Source: Zea mays
Taxonomy: Eukaryota; Streptophyta; Magnoliopsida; Poales; Poaceae
Assembly: GCF_902167145.1 (NCBI RefSeq)
Contig: NC_050097.1
Location: forward strand, 227,931,034-227,995,033
Direction of reading: 5' to 3'
Length of the DNA stretch: 64,000 nucleotides
This document shows, in pieces, positions 33,501 to 43,093 of the stretch. The notes under the pieces are model-generated. The model searched no databases and was not told the DNA's origin. It worked only from the letters and a program-made list of their open reading frames with translations. Each line of letters begins with the position of its first letter. Position 1 is the first letter of the stretch. Made by a program: the position numbers and the translations under genes.

Positions 33501-33803
33501 CGAGATGGAGTTGGGACTGAGGTTGTGCAGCTCCACCCCGTAGACATGCAGAATCGCCCGCATAAAATGGCTTGTCGGCACTCCGAACCCCCGCTCGTGG
33601 AAGGAAACGAAGCTCACCACATACCCTGGCGGCGGGGACAGGGTGGCTCCGCTCGGAGGGGCCATCCACTCCGGCTGCGAGCCACCTGAGAGAGGGCGAA
33701 GCAAACCCTCGGCAACAAGGGCCTCCAGGTCATCCGCCATGACGGTGGAGAAAGGCCACGGGTCACGCGGCGAAACGATGGTCACCCGGTCGGCCATCAC
33801 CAA
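30596..33803 (-). pseudogene. Antisense gene (aORF) of Huck-like element, spliced, with premature stops
   Basis: The minus-strand gene between pol and the 3' LTR starts near 33,803-33,797 (MVMADRV). Its first part contains GFGVPTSHFMRAILHVYGVE and FAAVCEGYLGI, resembling the Pfam 'putative gypsy type transposon' domain (PF04195, Transposase_28). Later parts are an Asp-rich stretch (near 32,580), an Ala/Pro-rich region and a coiled coil (31,376-31,001). The end, FGFDDVPSG, stops at 30596-30598. Introns that join frames exactly: 30919-31000 (82 bp), 31389-31457 (69 bp) and 32062-32135 (74 bp, GTAAGT donor). Premature stops: TGA 33270-33272, TAG 33171-33173, TGA 32664-32666. A further frame change between about 32,275 and 32,140 may be a fourth intron or a frameshift. 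The role of such genes in Tat elements is unknown. Confidence 0.8.
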
Positions 33804-35223
33804 GCAGAAGAGGTGGCGGCGAAAAGGACTGGGTGTGCGGTTTCCTTTCTCTGGCTTTTCCCTCGGGTTGCGAAGACCTAAGTGGGAGGCAAGCAGCAGA
33901 GTAAAGAACCGTCACCGGTCCCTCTCCTGAATATATAAAGGCCCAGGCGAGACCCGTTCAACGCTTTGCCCGAACCCGCCACGAGATTCAAAACTCAATG
34001 CGAGACACTCGTTCCTCGAACGGCTCGCGCACGCACAACGGCCGCCCCGCAAACCACTCGTCCCGTCCCATTAACTCTGCGGCAGGACAGGCGGCACCTT
34101 TTGCGGGCGAAGCAGGCGACGCTTCACCTCCGCCATAATGACCGCGTCAAAAAAGGTGTGCCACGTCATTCGATTTCGTATCCTTTTCCACTTCCTCTTT
34201 CTCTCTCTTGCCTCAGGGATCGGGAAAGGGGATACTCCGAAAGGGATCCTTCTCTGTGAAGGAAGCGGGTCTCGAGCCCCCCTACTGATCAGAGGTTCGA
34301 AGGCTGGCCTCTCGGAAGGGTTCAACAGCCGCCTCAGAGCACTCGGGCTCCACGCCCACTACTGGTCAGAGGTTCGAAGGCTGCCCCCTCGGAAGGGTTC
34401 AACGGCCGCCTCAGGCCATTCGGGCTCCGCGCCCACTACTGATCAGGGGTTCGTAGGCTGGCCCCCGAAGGGTTCGACAGCCGCCTCAGACACAGAGCGA
34501 GGGATGACCCTAGGTACGTTCGATACATAACCAAGGCTCGGGCTGCGCTCCCGAGGTACCCTAGGACATTTCCGAGACCAACGGGAACGATTTTGTAACG
34601 GAATCCCACCAGAGGGAGGCATCGAGCCCTTGGACCCCGTCAAAAGGGGACCGGGTCCGGCAAATCACCTGCAGGTACTTTTGGAGCGCGCCTCCGGGCC
34701 ACTAGCCGACCCCTAACAAATGGGGCACGGGCTTCCACTCGGATTACCCGTTAGCAACTCACTGGAGACACCATGTTCGGCGCCCTCCGAGGGCAACATG
34801 GCGCTTTCCCCGCCTCCTCCTTGCGGAAAGGCAACGCAGGGGCGTATGTAAAAAGCCGAGTCTGTCCCTGACCGTCCTCTCGCTCTGTGCGGAGGCTTGG
34901 GGGCTGCTTTCGCAAACCCGGCTCCGGCCAAACCGTTGACAGCGTCAACATACCAGCCCGAGAACTTGGGACTCGACTGTGCACCCGGGCTACGACCAGT
35001 TCGCATGAGGGAACAACCAGACCGGCCGAAGCATTACGAAACGTACTAAGACCTCGAAGGAGTCAAACTACTCCTCCGAGGCCTCGGGGGCTACACCCGG
35101 CGGGTACGCTCGCGCGCACCCACCGGAACGAAACGCAACCGAGGAAGGCCGGTCCCCTTGCGAAAAAGTGCGACAAAAGCCTCCAAGCGAGTATCAACAC
35201 TCCCTTCGAGGCTCAGGGGCTAC
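33804..35223. other. 3' non-coding region of Huck-like element
   Basis: This holds the upstream region of the antisense gene, a 77 bp tandem repeat and the sequence before the 3' LTR. The base run GAGGCTCAGGGGCTAC touching the LTR is the best candidate for a polypurine tract, but it is weak. No coding sequence is supported. Confidence 0.6.
34281..34495 (+). repeat. 77 bp tandem repeat, nearly three copies
   Basis: Units are marked by AGAGGTTCGAAGGCTG at 34,291 and 34,368 and AGGGGTTCGTAGGCTG at 34,445, spacing 77 bp. Each is followed by GAAGGGTTCAAC (GAAGGGTTCGAC in the last copy) and GCCGCCTCAG. The array lies about 480 bp upstream of the antisense gene start, so a promoter-region role is possible but untested. 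Confidence 0.85.
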
Positions 35224-36656
35224 TGTCGGGGACCATAATTAGGGGTACCCCCAAGACTCCTAATCTCAGCTGGTAACCCCCATCAGCACAAAGCTGCAAA
35301 GGCCTGATGGGTGCGATTAAGTCAAGGCTCGGTCCACTCAAGGGACACGATCTCGCCTCGCCCGAGCCCAGCCTCGGGCAAGGGCAGCCGACCCCGGAGG
35401 ATTCACGTCTCGCCCGAGGACCCCCTCAAGCGACAGACACACCTTCGACTCGCCCGAGGCCCAGTCTTCGCCGAGAAGCAACCTTGGCCAAATCGCCACA
35501 CCGATCGACCGTATCGCAGGAGCATTTAATGCAAGGATAGCCTAACACCTTATCCTGACACGTGCCCTTCAGTCGACAGAGCCGAAGTGATCGCTGTCAC
35601 TTCGCCGCTCCACTGACCGGCCTGACAAGAAGACAGCGCCGCCTGCGTCGCTCCGACTGCTGTGCCGCTCGAAAGAGTGAGGCTGACAGCAGCCAAGTCC
35701 GGCCTCGGGCGCCATAGGAAACTCCGCCTCGCCCGACCCCAGGGCTCGGACTCGGGCTCGGCCCCGGAAGACGACGAACTCCGCCTCGCCCGACCCAGGG
35801 CTCGGGCTCGGCCTCGGCTCCGGAAGACGGCGAACTCCGCCTCGCCCGACCCCAGGGCACGGACTCGGCCTTGGCCTCGAACGACAGTCTCCGCCTCGCC
35901 CGACCCGAGGCTCGGTCTCGACCTCGACCTCGGAAGACAGACTCGACCTTGACCTCGGAGGAGCATCCACCTTGCTCGACATAGGGCTCGGACCGACCAC
36001 GTCGCAAGAGGGGCCATCATTACCCTACCCCTAGCTAGCTCAGGCTACGGGGAACAAGACCGGTGTCCCATCAGGCTCGCCCCGATAAACAAATAACAAT
36101 GATGGCGCCCCGCGTGCTCCGTGACGATGGCGGCTCTCAGCCCCTTACGGAAGCAAGGAGACGTCAGCAAGGACTCGGCAGCCCCGACAGCTGTCCTTCC
36201 TCAAGGCTCCAGCGCTCCTCCGACGGCCACGACATCACATGAACAGGGTGTCAAGACCTCTCCGGCTGCCACGACGACATGTACTTAGGGCGCTAGCTCC
36301 TCTCTGCTAGACACGTTAGCACATTGCTACACCCCCACTGTACACCTGGGCCCTCTCCTTACGCCTATAAAAGGAAGGACCAGGGCTCTCTTACGAAGGG
36401 GTTGGCCGCGCGGGAGGACGAGACAACGCGTAGAGTCCCTCGCTCTCCCCCACGCGGACGCTTGTAACCCCCTACTGCAAGCGCACCCGACCTGGGCGCA
36501 GGGCAACACAAAGGCCGCAGGTTTCCCCTTTTTGCCTGCCTCCCTCCTCTCTTCTCCCCCCTTCGTGCTCTGTCTCGCGCCGACCCATCTGGGCTGGGAC
36601 ACGCGGCGACAATTTACTCGTCGGTCCAGGGACCCCCCGGGGTCGAAACGCCGACA
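35224..36656 (+). repeat. 3' LTR of Huck-like element (1433 bp)
   Basis: Begins TGTCGGGGACCATAATTAGG and ends GTCGAAACGCCGACA. It is highly similar to 21763-23425 apart from a shorter 57 bp array and scattered substitutions. TATAAAA lies at 36366-36372. Confidence 0.95.
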
Positions 36657-36661
36657 CATAT

Positions 36662-37176
36662 GTAGAGTCTATGATAAAAATTTGAGAATGTTTCGATAAA
36701 TTTGTGACGCACTATATGTAGAAACTTAAGTCTCCCACACATGAAATCATAGAGTTTCAATATAGACCAGCTAGGATTCTACACATAGTGCATCACAACT
36801 TTCTCGAAACATTCTCAAATTTTTATCATAGGCGCTATATATGATATCATGGTTTCATGATTTTCTGGTTTTGTTTGTGTTTTATACAATTTTTAAACAA
36901 CCGGATGACAAGTTCACGACCATGTTTCGTGAGCATAGTGCTCAAAAATTCTGGTCTGCTCCTTAAATCAGTCGTAACTTTTGCTAAATAACATGGATAT
37001 CATTTTTGCATTCATGGTTTTCTATTTTTCGAGTGACTTGTAGTTCAAATCTGAATTACCCGAGTAAATTCAATTAAAAGAACAAAATTTAATAGTTATA
37101 GCAAACATTTTGATCATTGTGCCAAAATGGAATATTTAAGTCTACATAGTGTAGGAACATACCACAAAAAGTTTGG
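36662..37176 (-). repeat. Apex and right arm of long CACTA palindrome
   Basis: 36673-36827 is itself a hairpin: GATAAAAATTTGAGAATG at its left is repeated in inverted form, ending TTTTTATC at 36,827. Beyond it, 36,840-37,176 is the inverse of 21,415-21,757. Before the Huck-like insertion the whole formed one near-continuous foldback of about 0.85 kb. Confidence 0.85.
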
Positions 37177-37194
37177 TTGGAAAAGAAAAAAATA

Positions 37195-37572
37195 AAATAT
37201 ACTTTGCCAAGTTTCTAAGAATGGCACTCGGCAAAGTATGGTTTGCCGAGTGTCGGCCTTGAGACACTCGGCAAAGTAGCTTCGCTGCCGAGTGCCAAAG
37301 CCCGATGCTCGGCAAATATAACGTCGTCAGTTATAGACGGCTGCTGACGGTCCTTTGCCGAGCGTCGCTGTTCGCCGAGTGTTTGACACTCAGCAAAGCA
37401 TTCTTTGCCGAGTGTCTCCCTGTACCAAGTCCCACTCTCGATAAATATGCTCGTTACCGAGAGTAGGATTTTGTCGAGTGCGGCACTCGGCAATGAAGTC
37501 TTTGCTAAGTGTCCGAAATAAAGTATTTGACAAAGCATCGAGCACTCGGCATAGAGCCGGATTCCGATAGCG
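37195..37572 (-). repeat. Right subterminal repeats and terminus of CACTA
   Basis: Contains about a dozen TTTGCCGAGTG / CACTCGGCAAAG copies in both orientations, some decayed (TTTGCTAAGTG, CACTCAGCAAAG). It ends in the terminal repeat ATTCCGATAGCG at 37,572, followed by the AGC duplication. Confidence 0.88.
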
Positions 37573-37575
37573 AGC

Positions 37576-37984
37576 GTATGGATCCGTTTATGTGAATGCT
37601 ACTACGAGTATATACAATTTATCGCCACATGCATTGTTTTACAAGTTTTAGGCTATTAAAACTATATATATGGAAAACGCACTCATCATTATAACATTAT
37701 ATAAAAGTCCTAATCCATGAATGCTTTTGAGAGTTTGAATATGCAAACCTCGAAATTTTCCAAGTCATTAGGGGTGTCTCCAACCGTGGATGTTTCACAG
37801 TTAATTAGATTCATCCTCTCTTCTACGTGGGAAAAATGAGAAAAAGATAGTAGTTAGCAAGGAGCAAACAGATACGATATTTAACATATTTCAAGAAAAT
37901 GAGCATAGTACGGGCAGAACCACATACAAGTAATTACCATCACTGGCTGTCACTGACGTGGGACTGGACCCACGCTTTAGTGGC
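37576..37984. other. Non-coding spacer right of CACTA
   Basis: About 400 bp, AT-rich, without recognisable gene, RNA or repeat boundary. Confidence 0.5.
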
Positions 37985-38425
37985 GACGTATGTGTTTGTG
38001 GAGCTATCCTATGTTTTATATGGTGATGTATCATAAGTTCATCTCATAAATTTTGGTGAAATTAATTTATATCTTATGTATATATTAATTATTAGCTTAT
38101 GAGGAATGAGGTGGTGATGGATCAACTCATTCCAATCCACAAACCAAATAAAAAAGTGACGAGTGAGAAGCCATCCAAATTCTTAAACCAAACACACCCT
38201 TAGGAGTGTTTGGTTTGAGAAATGAGTTAGTCCATCATAACTCACTCTTCACTTTTTTTTGTTTGGTTTGTGGTATGTAATAAATTAATCTATCGCTATT
38301 TCATTCCTCATAATTAGTTAGTTAGTATTAATATGAGTAATGAAATTATCTCATCAAATTTTAGAAATAAAATTATGATGCAGCATCTTATTTTGGATGA
38401 GATGACTCAGACAAAACACCTCCTA
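37985..38425. repeat. Foldback (MITE-like) element
   Basis: The two halves are inverted copies centred near 38,200. Left AACCAAACACACCC mirrors right GAGTGTTTGGTTT; CACAAACCAAATAAAAAAGTG mirrors CACTTTTTTTTGTTTGGTT; GAGGAATGAGGTGG mirrors ATTTCATTCCTC. No protein is encoded. The outer limits are uncertain by about 20 bp, and no target duplication could be fixed, so the superfamily is open. Confidence 0.75.
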
Positions 38426-38629
38426 TTGAACCCAACGGCGCATGTGACTCGCTGACCGTACTTTTTCAGTAGAATATGTGTAAAAAAAAGTGAGCAATAG
38501 CACCGACGTTAAAATTTAAGTTTGGTGGAGAATCTATCGAGTGCATGCTCACACGAATGAGTGCCGAATAAAGCAAGAGGTCACTTTAGTCATTCTGTTA
38601 CTTGATCCAGCTATATAATAGTAGCTAGT
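38426..38629. other. Short non-coding interval
   Basis: Unique-looking AT-rich sequence between the foldback element and an LTR-like remnant. Nothing is recognised. Confidence 0.4.
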
Positions 38630-39560
38630 TGTTGGCGTTCATTTGGTCACCAACAATACAATGAAACGCATGATGGTATTTATCACCTTTAAATGATGTA
38701 GGATCGAATACAGTTGAACATCTTTAGAGCACTGAGTCATCCCTGATAGACACCACCTATTTGTCACCTCTATGTGTCGAATACCTTGGATTCGGCTCTG
38801 GCTCCGTGAGGTGAACGGTGGCGACGGTCCGTGATGGGTCGTCGGTCGCCTGGTGGTGCTTGCTGCGGCGGCGTGGACTGTCCGTGGCTCTAGGCCAGAC
38901 GGTTGGCGACTTGGCGACAGAAGCGGCTTCTTCCCTGCATGTTGTCCAGACGGTCCGCGTTCTGGGTCGGACGGTCCGCGATGGCGGAGGGTCATCTTCT
39001 TCTCCTCATAGGACCTAGATCCCCCCCTGAGAGAGAGATCTTAGCATGCTTCGGGACAGCAGGTCACCTGGGGCTTCTCCAGACGACGTAGAGTCGCCTA
39101 GGAATTAAGAGATCAATTCGAGGAAGAGATCTTGAGTGGAATAGACGAAGTAGATTTTGCCCTTCAGGAGGTGTAAGATCCTAGGGTCGTCTTGTGGTCG
39201 ATAAGCCACCAAAGGACGGATCTAAACGACATAGAGTCGAATAGGGATGGAGCTGGGGCTACAACTAAAGCTATGTTACATCTACTCCTAGGAAATGAAA
39301 GGTAAATAAAGTAGATATATTCAATTGGAATGTGTTCGGTGGTTATCAATTGGCTATACCTTTTATATTTATAGGGGAGAAGGTCTGGAAATGTCCCTAG
39401 GCGATAATCAATAGATCTCACGTGATTAGATGGATAACCACGCATGAGATAAAAGATAATCTCTTGAGTTAATATGATCGTGGGGAGTGCGGACTGTCCA
39501 GACCTAAGGGCCAAACCGTCCGCCACTTTGTTCAACACTAGTATAGGCGATAGCACATCC
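38630..39560 (-). repeat. Possible degenerate LTR remnant
   Basis: The stretch carries several GACGGTCCGCG-like and GACTGTCC words (38,876, 38,950, 38,977, 39,489), short CpG-rich motifs common in maize LTRs, plus a TTTATATTTATAGG TATA-like block at 39,361-39,374. Clean TG...CA ends and target duplication were not found. It has no coding potential. The call is tentative. Confidence 0.35.
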
Positions 39561-39584
39561 ACTGTCTGGATTCCTTTTTATTAA

Positions 39585-42500
39585 CTAGGTGAATGCCCGT
39601 GCGTTGCCACGGAAGTTAAATATTAGTATAAAGCATAGATACAATATGATAAACATTACTATGATATACAAAATCCACGAGGCAAGGTATCAACGTAACA
39701 CTAAGCTAGCAGCTAGCGGTGGTGATCGGCAAACTGCTGTCGAACTCAATTTCGATTTAGGGAACATGTTCACATGTTCAGATTAAGGTTTAGATTAAGA
39801 GCTTCATCATTTGTAAAGGGCTGTCAATCTCAGTTTTCAGACTGAATCACAGGTTCACACTCACTGATTTCAGACTCACATGTTCATCATTTGCCATCTT
39901 CAGCATTTGCTAGGTTTAGATTTCAGATTTCAAACTCACATGTTCAGGCTCAGTTTAGATTTCAGACTCACAGGTTCAGACCCATAGATTTCAGGCTTAG
40001 GTTCATCATTTGTCAGGTTCACAAAACAAGTTCACAAAACCAGATTCAGATTTCACAAAAACAAGTTTACATATTCACAACTTCAGATTTTATAGGTTTA
40101 CAAATAGAGGTTCACATAACAAGTTCACAAAAAATACAAACAGGTTCACAAACGCAGAATAGGAGGTCTTCTATTGATTATGTGCTAGCTTTTTTTTAAT
40201 CATAAGAATGCTTGAGCATGTTATCACGTGGGTTTCAGAAGTTGCCACTACTCCCGCCTGGCAAATTTGCCTTGGACTACTAGGATGTCCTATGACTGCT
40301 CCACGCCTCCACCATAGCTAGCAGAACCTGTGATTGCAGCCCCCTTGGCTCCTGTGACTGCTCCAACATGGACCTGTGCACACGCTCTTGGGGAAAGCTG
40401 AAATATACAAGACATTTAACAAAATTGATCTGTATATAAGTTCATGCTATGTAAAGTTATGTCAGTATATCTACTAATATACCCAGTAGTATAATGTGTC
40501 ACTTTCATACATCATTTCCAGAGATGTGCTTTGTTTTGACTGATGTTCATGTTTTAAAAACTGCACTACTTTATTGCTTTGACCACAACAATGACTATGT
40601 AACTGACATAATCTATCTCTATGTAATTGGACAATAAATAAGAAGAAATCAGTAACAATAAAAGACAATAGATATCATAACATTGGTACCTTCATTGTTA
40701 TTGCATGAAAAGGTTCAGTTAACAACATGCCTATATATTTTGTCAGCTAAAATATGGTACACTATATACTGATCGAGCTAAAATATACGGACAAAATTTA
40801 CTGACAGATCAAACAGAAGCAAGAAATGACTTATGTTCATTTAAATAGGTGAGAAGTGTAGCTGTGTTTCTCAAAATTCTACAGTCTAAAAAATAATTAG
40901 CAAGGAACTGGGTCGGGGGTCAGTTTCATTTTCTTCACCCAATTCAAGGTTGAAAAAAATCAAATCTAAAAAAGAGAGATCGACAAGCAATCCAAATTTA
41001 TGGGCATGAAACTTCTCTCCTGCTACACTGAAAATAACGTCTACACCGAGTGTCCAAAAGCATTTCAAAATGATAGCCTATGTTAGACTATTGAACCTCT
41101 ATTGAATGTGGCCTAGAATAATCCATAGTTTCTATGCTCATAATAGAAAAGTATGTCATTAATCATCACTTAATAGAAAAACATGTATACTTTCTTGTGG
41201 CAGACTCTGGAACCTATTTTGTATGTTTATGCTTGAGATGTACTAACTGAACAAGAGCCTAATAGATACACCATTTCATGAAGCACAAAGATAAGCACAC
41301 ATTGTAGTCTGGTACAAAAACAATCCCAATGCAGTCTAGAAAAATTGGTTACCTCCTCAATGATTGATGTGATGTCACGTTGTATGATCCTAGAGCACAA
41401 TGACCAAATAGAAACATGTTACTTGAGCCTGTTTACAAAGATAGAGAAATCATTTAGCCAAATTGAAAAAATATGCTAGATCATTTGCAGCTCGGTTCAA
41501 AGTTCAATTGTAACTATGGCAGAAGCGATATGTAACACATGTTTATCAAAGAAACTAAATATACACATAAGTTAATTTAGACCCAAAACACTATGGAATA
41601 ACTCACTTTTAATCAGAACTACTACTATATCGAAACGAAGTGGTAAAAAAATCAACAACCTAGACTAACTTGAAGACAAATTGATACATGATCTTATCGG
41701 CAAACTACTTGTCGTCCACCTCTAGAAACCTTGAACTAAAAGAAAACATCCATCCAGGCTTCAGAAGCACATGGTTCACACTAACTAAACAAGAGCCTAA
41801 CAGGTACACCATTTCCGAACAGATGAACATGAAGCATGAATCACACTGAACTAAAATAAAAGGTAGAGCTTGCAGTGGTTCAGCACTAGATGAATTGGAT
41901 CTGAGGGTAAAAAAATTCTAGGAAGATTCAAGCATGTACGTACCTTGATAAAATAATGCTAACAGAGCTATGATTCTGTCCACTGTGCAGAGTTACCTGA
42001 TGAAAGAAAACACTTATCAGTTTGCAAAATCAACTCAACAACTGAAAATGACATTAAATTCTTAGATGGAAAATGGAACTTACAAACGCGATGAGGATGA
42101 AGCCGGTGTGGTGGCCTTGATTGTGTTCTCCCTTTGGACTAATATATAGGGTGTTCTGGGCATGTGGAAGGAGGCGCAGATGGCAGGATCTCGCCACCAG
42201 CCTTGCTACGTATGGAAGGGATTTATCAAAGGTTAGTAGGAGGACGCCGTCTATGGAGGATGGGTAGGGGGTTTCTCGATGGTAGGAATTGCCGTCCATA
42301 GTAGCTCTCGGCGTGTGGAAGGTGGCGTAGATGGCGGGATCTCGCCACCAGCCTCGCAGCGTAAGGAATGGATTTTACACAGGATCCATAGTAGGAGGGC
42401 GCCGTCTATGGAGGATGAGAAGGGAGGCGCCAATGGTTGGGATTGTCGTACATGGTAGGAGGGCACCGAGGATGGAAGGGGCCGGTGGTGAGGCGATCCA

Positions 42501-42853
42501 TCCCATCTAGCACGGATTTGGTGCGGATTCCTTCCGGCGTCGAGGAAGATGTGGATCGCTTGTGGATCCTATGTTGAGGAAGACATGGAGAGTCAGACGC
42601 GGGTGGGTCAACCTGTGGATGGCGCTGAGGTGGGGGGAGCAGCGTCGAGGGGGGAGCGGTGTCGAGAAAGGAACTAGATCTGGGAGCGCTGGGGGAGGGG
42701 GCGTGGTCGGGCAGGGGCCCAGAAGGCAGTGAGGGGAGCTCTGGGGGCGTGGCCTGGGAGAGGGTGGCCCAGAAGGTAGAGATGGGAAGCGCTTTGAGGG
42801 GAGGCAGAACCGTACACCATAGTCTATGTTATGTTCTTATACAGTAGTAGAGA
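39585..42853 (-). mobile_element. Non-autonomous Helitron, 3269 bp
   Basis: On the minus strand it starts TCTCTACTAC (complement of 42,844-42,853) and ends CACCTAG (39,585). A hairpin CCGTG-CAACG-type stem (39,597-39,612, CCGTGCGTTGCCACGG on plus) sits about 8 bp from the end. It is flanked by A at 39,584 and T at 42,854, the A/T insertion site of Helitrons. These match known maize Helitron termini. No Rep/helicase domain is seen. The content is mostly AT-rich with short, weak frames; captured exon fragments are possible but none was identified. Confidence 0.85.
42164..42470 (-). repeat. 150 bp imperfect tandem duplication near the Helitron 5' end
   Basis: GTGGAAGGAGGCGCAGATGG at 42,164 recurs as GTGGAAGGTGGCGTAGATGG at 42,314. 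Both are followed by GGATCTCGCCACCAGCCT and later CGCCGTCTATGGAGGATG. A third partial copy may begin near 42,440. Confidence 0.8.
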
Positions 42854-43093
42854 TTTTTGTTCCCGTCGCATGTCATCCTTCCCTCCGCGTGCTCCTGCGC
42901 CCTTTTCCTCCTGACCTGTTCCGGACAAACCAAGCTTCACTTAGATTGGACGTGCGTGATTTCCTTCAAGGCAGCAGGTACCGACCGGGTGCATCATCCT
43001 CTCCTCTCTTCTTCGGCTGCTTTTTCCCTATGATTTGCACATCGTTCTTGTATAAAGAAAAATCATCCCATTCACCAAACAGGGAGAACAAGC
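42854..43093 (+). promoter_or_regulatory. Upstream region of the NLR gene, truncated by the Helitron
   Basis: Only 240 bp separate the Helitron from the NLR start codon. A TATA-like TATAAAG lies at 43,052-43,058, about 40 bp before the ATG. If it is used, the 5' leader is very short. Sequence further upstream is the Helitron, so distal promoter elements were either displaced or are supplied by it. Core promoter use is inferred, not shown. Confidence 0.5.

Larger units (their letters stand above)
21763..36656 (+). mobile_element. Huck-like Ty3/Gypsy (Tat lineage) retrotransposon, complete
   Basis: A 14,894 bp element with TGTCGGGGACC...CA LTRs at 21763-23425 and 35224-36656. The perfect 5 bp duplication CATAT lies at 21758-21762 and 36657-36661. 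Domain order on the plus strand is gag, protease, RT, RNase H, integrase, which is Ty3. The plus frame ends at 29,976. A 3.2 kb minus-strand gene lies between integrase and 3' LTR, as described for Tat elements such as Huck and Grande. Size, GC-rich LTRs and sequence style suggest maize Huck; the family name is from recognition, not a search. Confidence 0.93.
18876..37572 (-). mobile_element. Defective CACTA (En/Spm superfamily) element with nested Huck-like retrotransposon
   Basis: The left end is CACTACCAGAATC. The right end ends GATTCCGATAGCG, whose complement CGCTATCGGAATC matches it except at three positions, all transition differences. The 3 bp duplication AGC lies at 18873-18875 and 37573-37575. 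Both ends carry many TTTGCCGAGTG/CACTCGGCAAAG subterminal repeats. Inside is a minus-strand TNPA-like gene remnant and a long palindrome that holds the retrotransposon 21763-36656. Without that and one copy of its duplication, the CACTA is about 3.8 kb. No TNPD transposase is visible, so it is non-autonomous. Confidence 0.9.

Noticed and set aside
39891..40199. Gln/Phe/Ser-rich frame within the Helitron
   Set aside because: It arises from repeated TTCAGA/TTCACA words; no homology recognised and no exon context.
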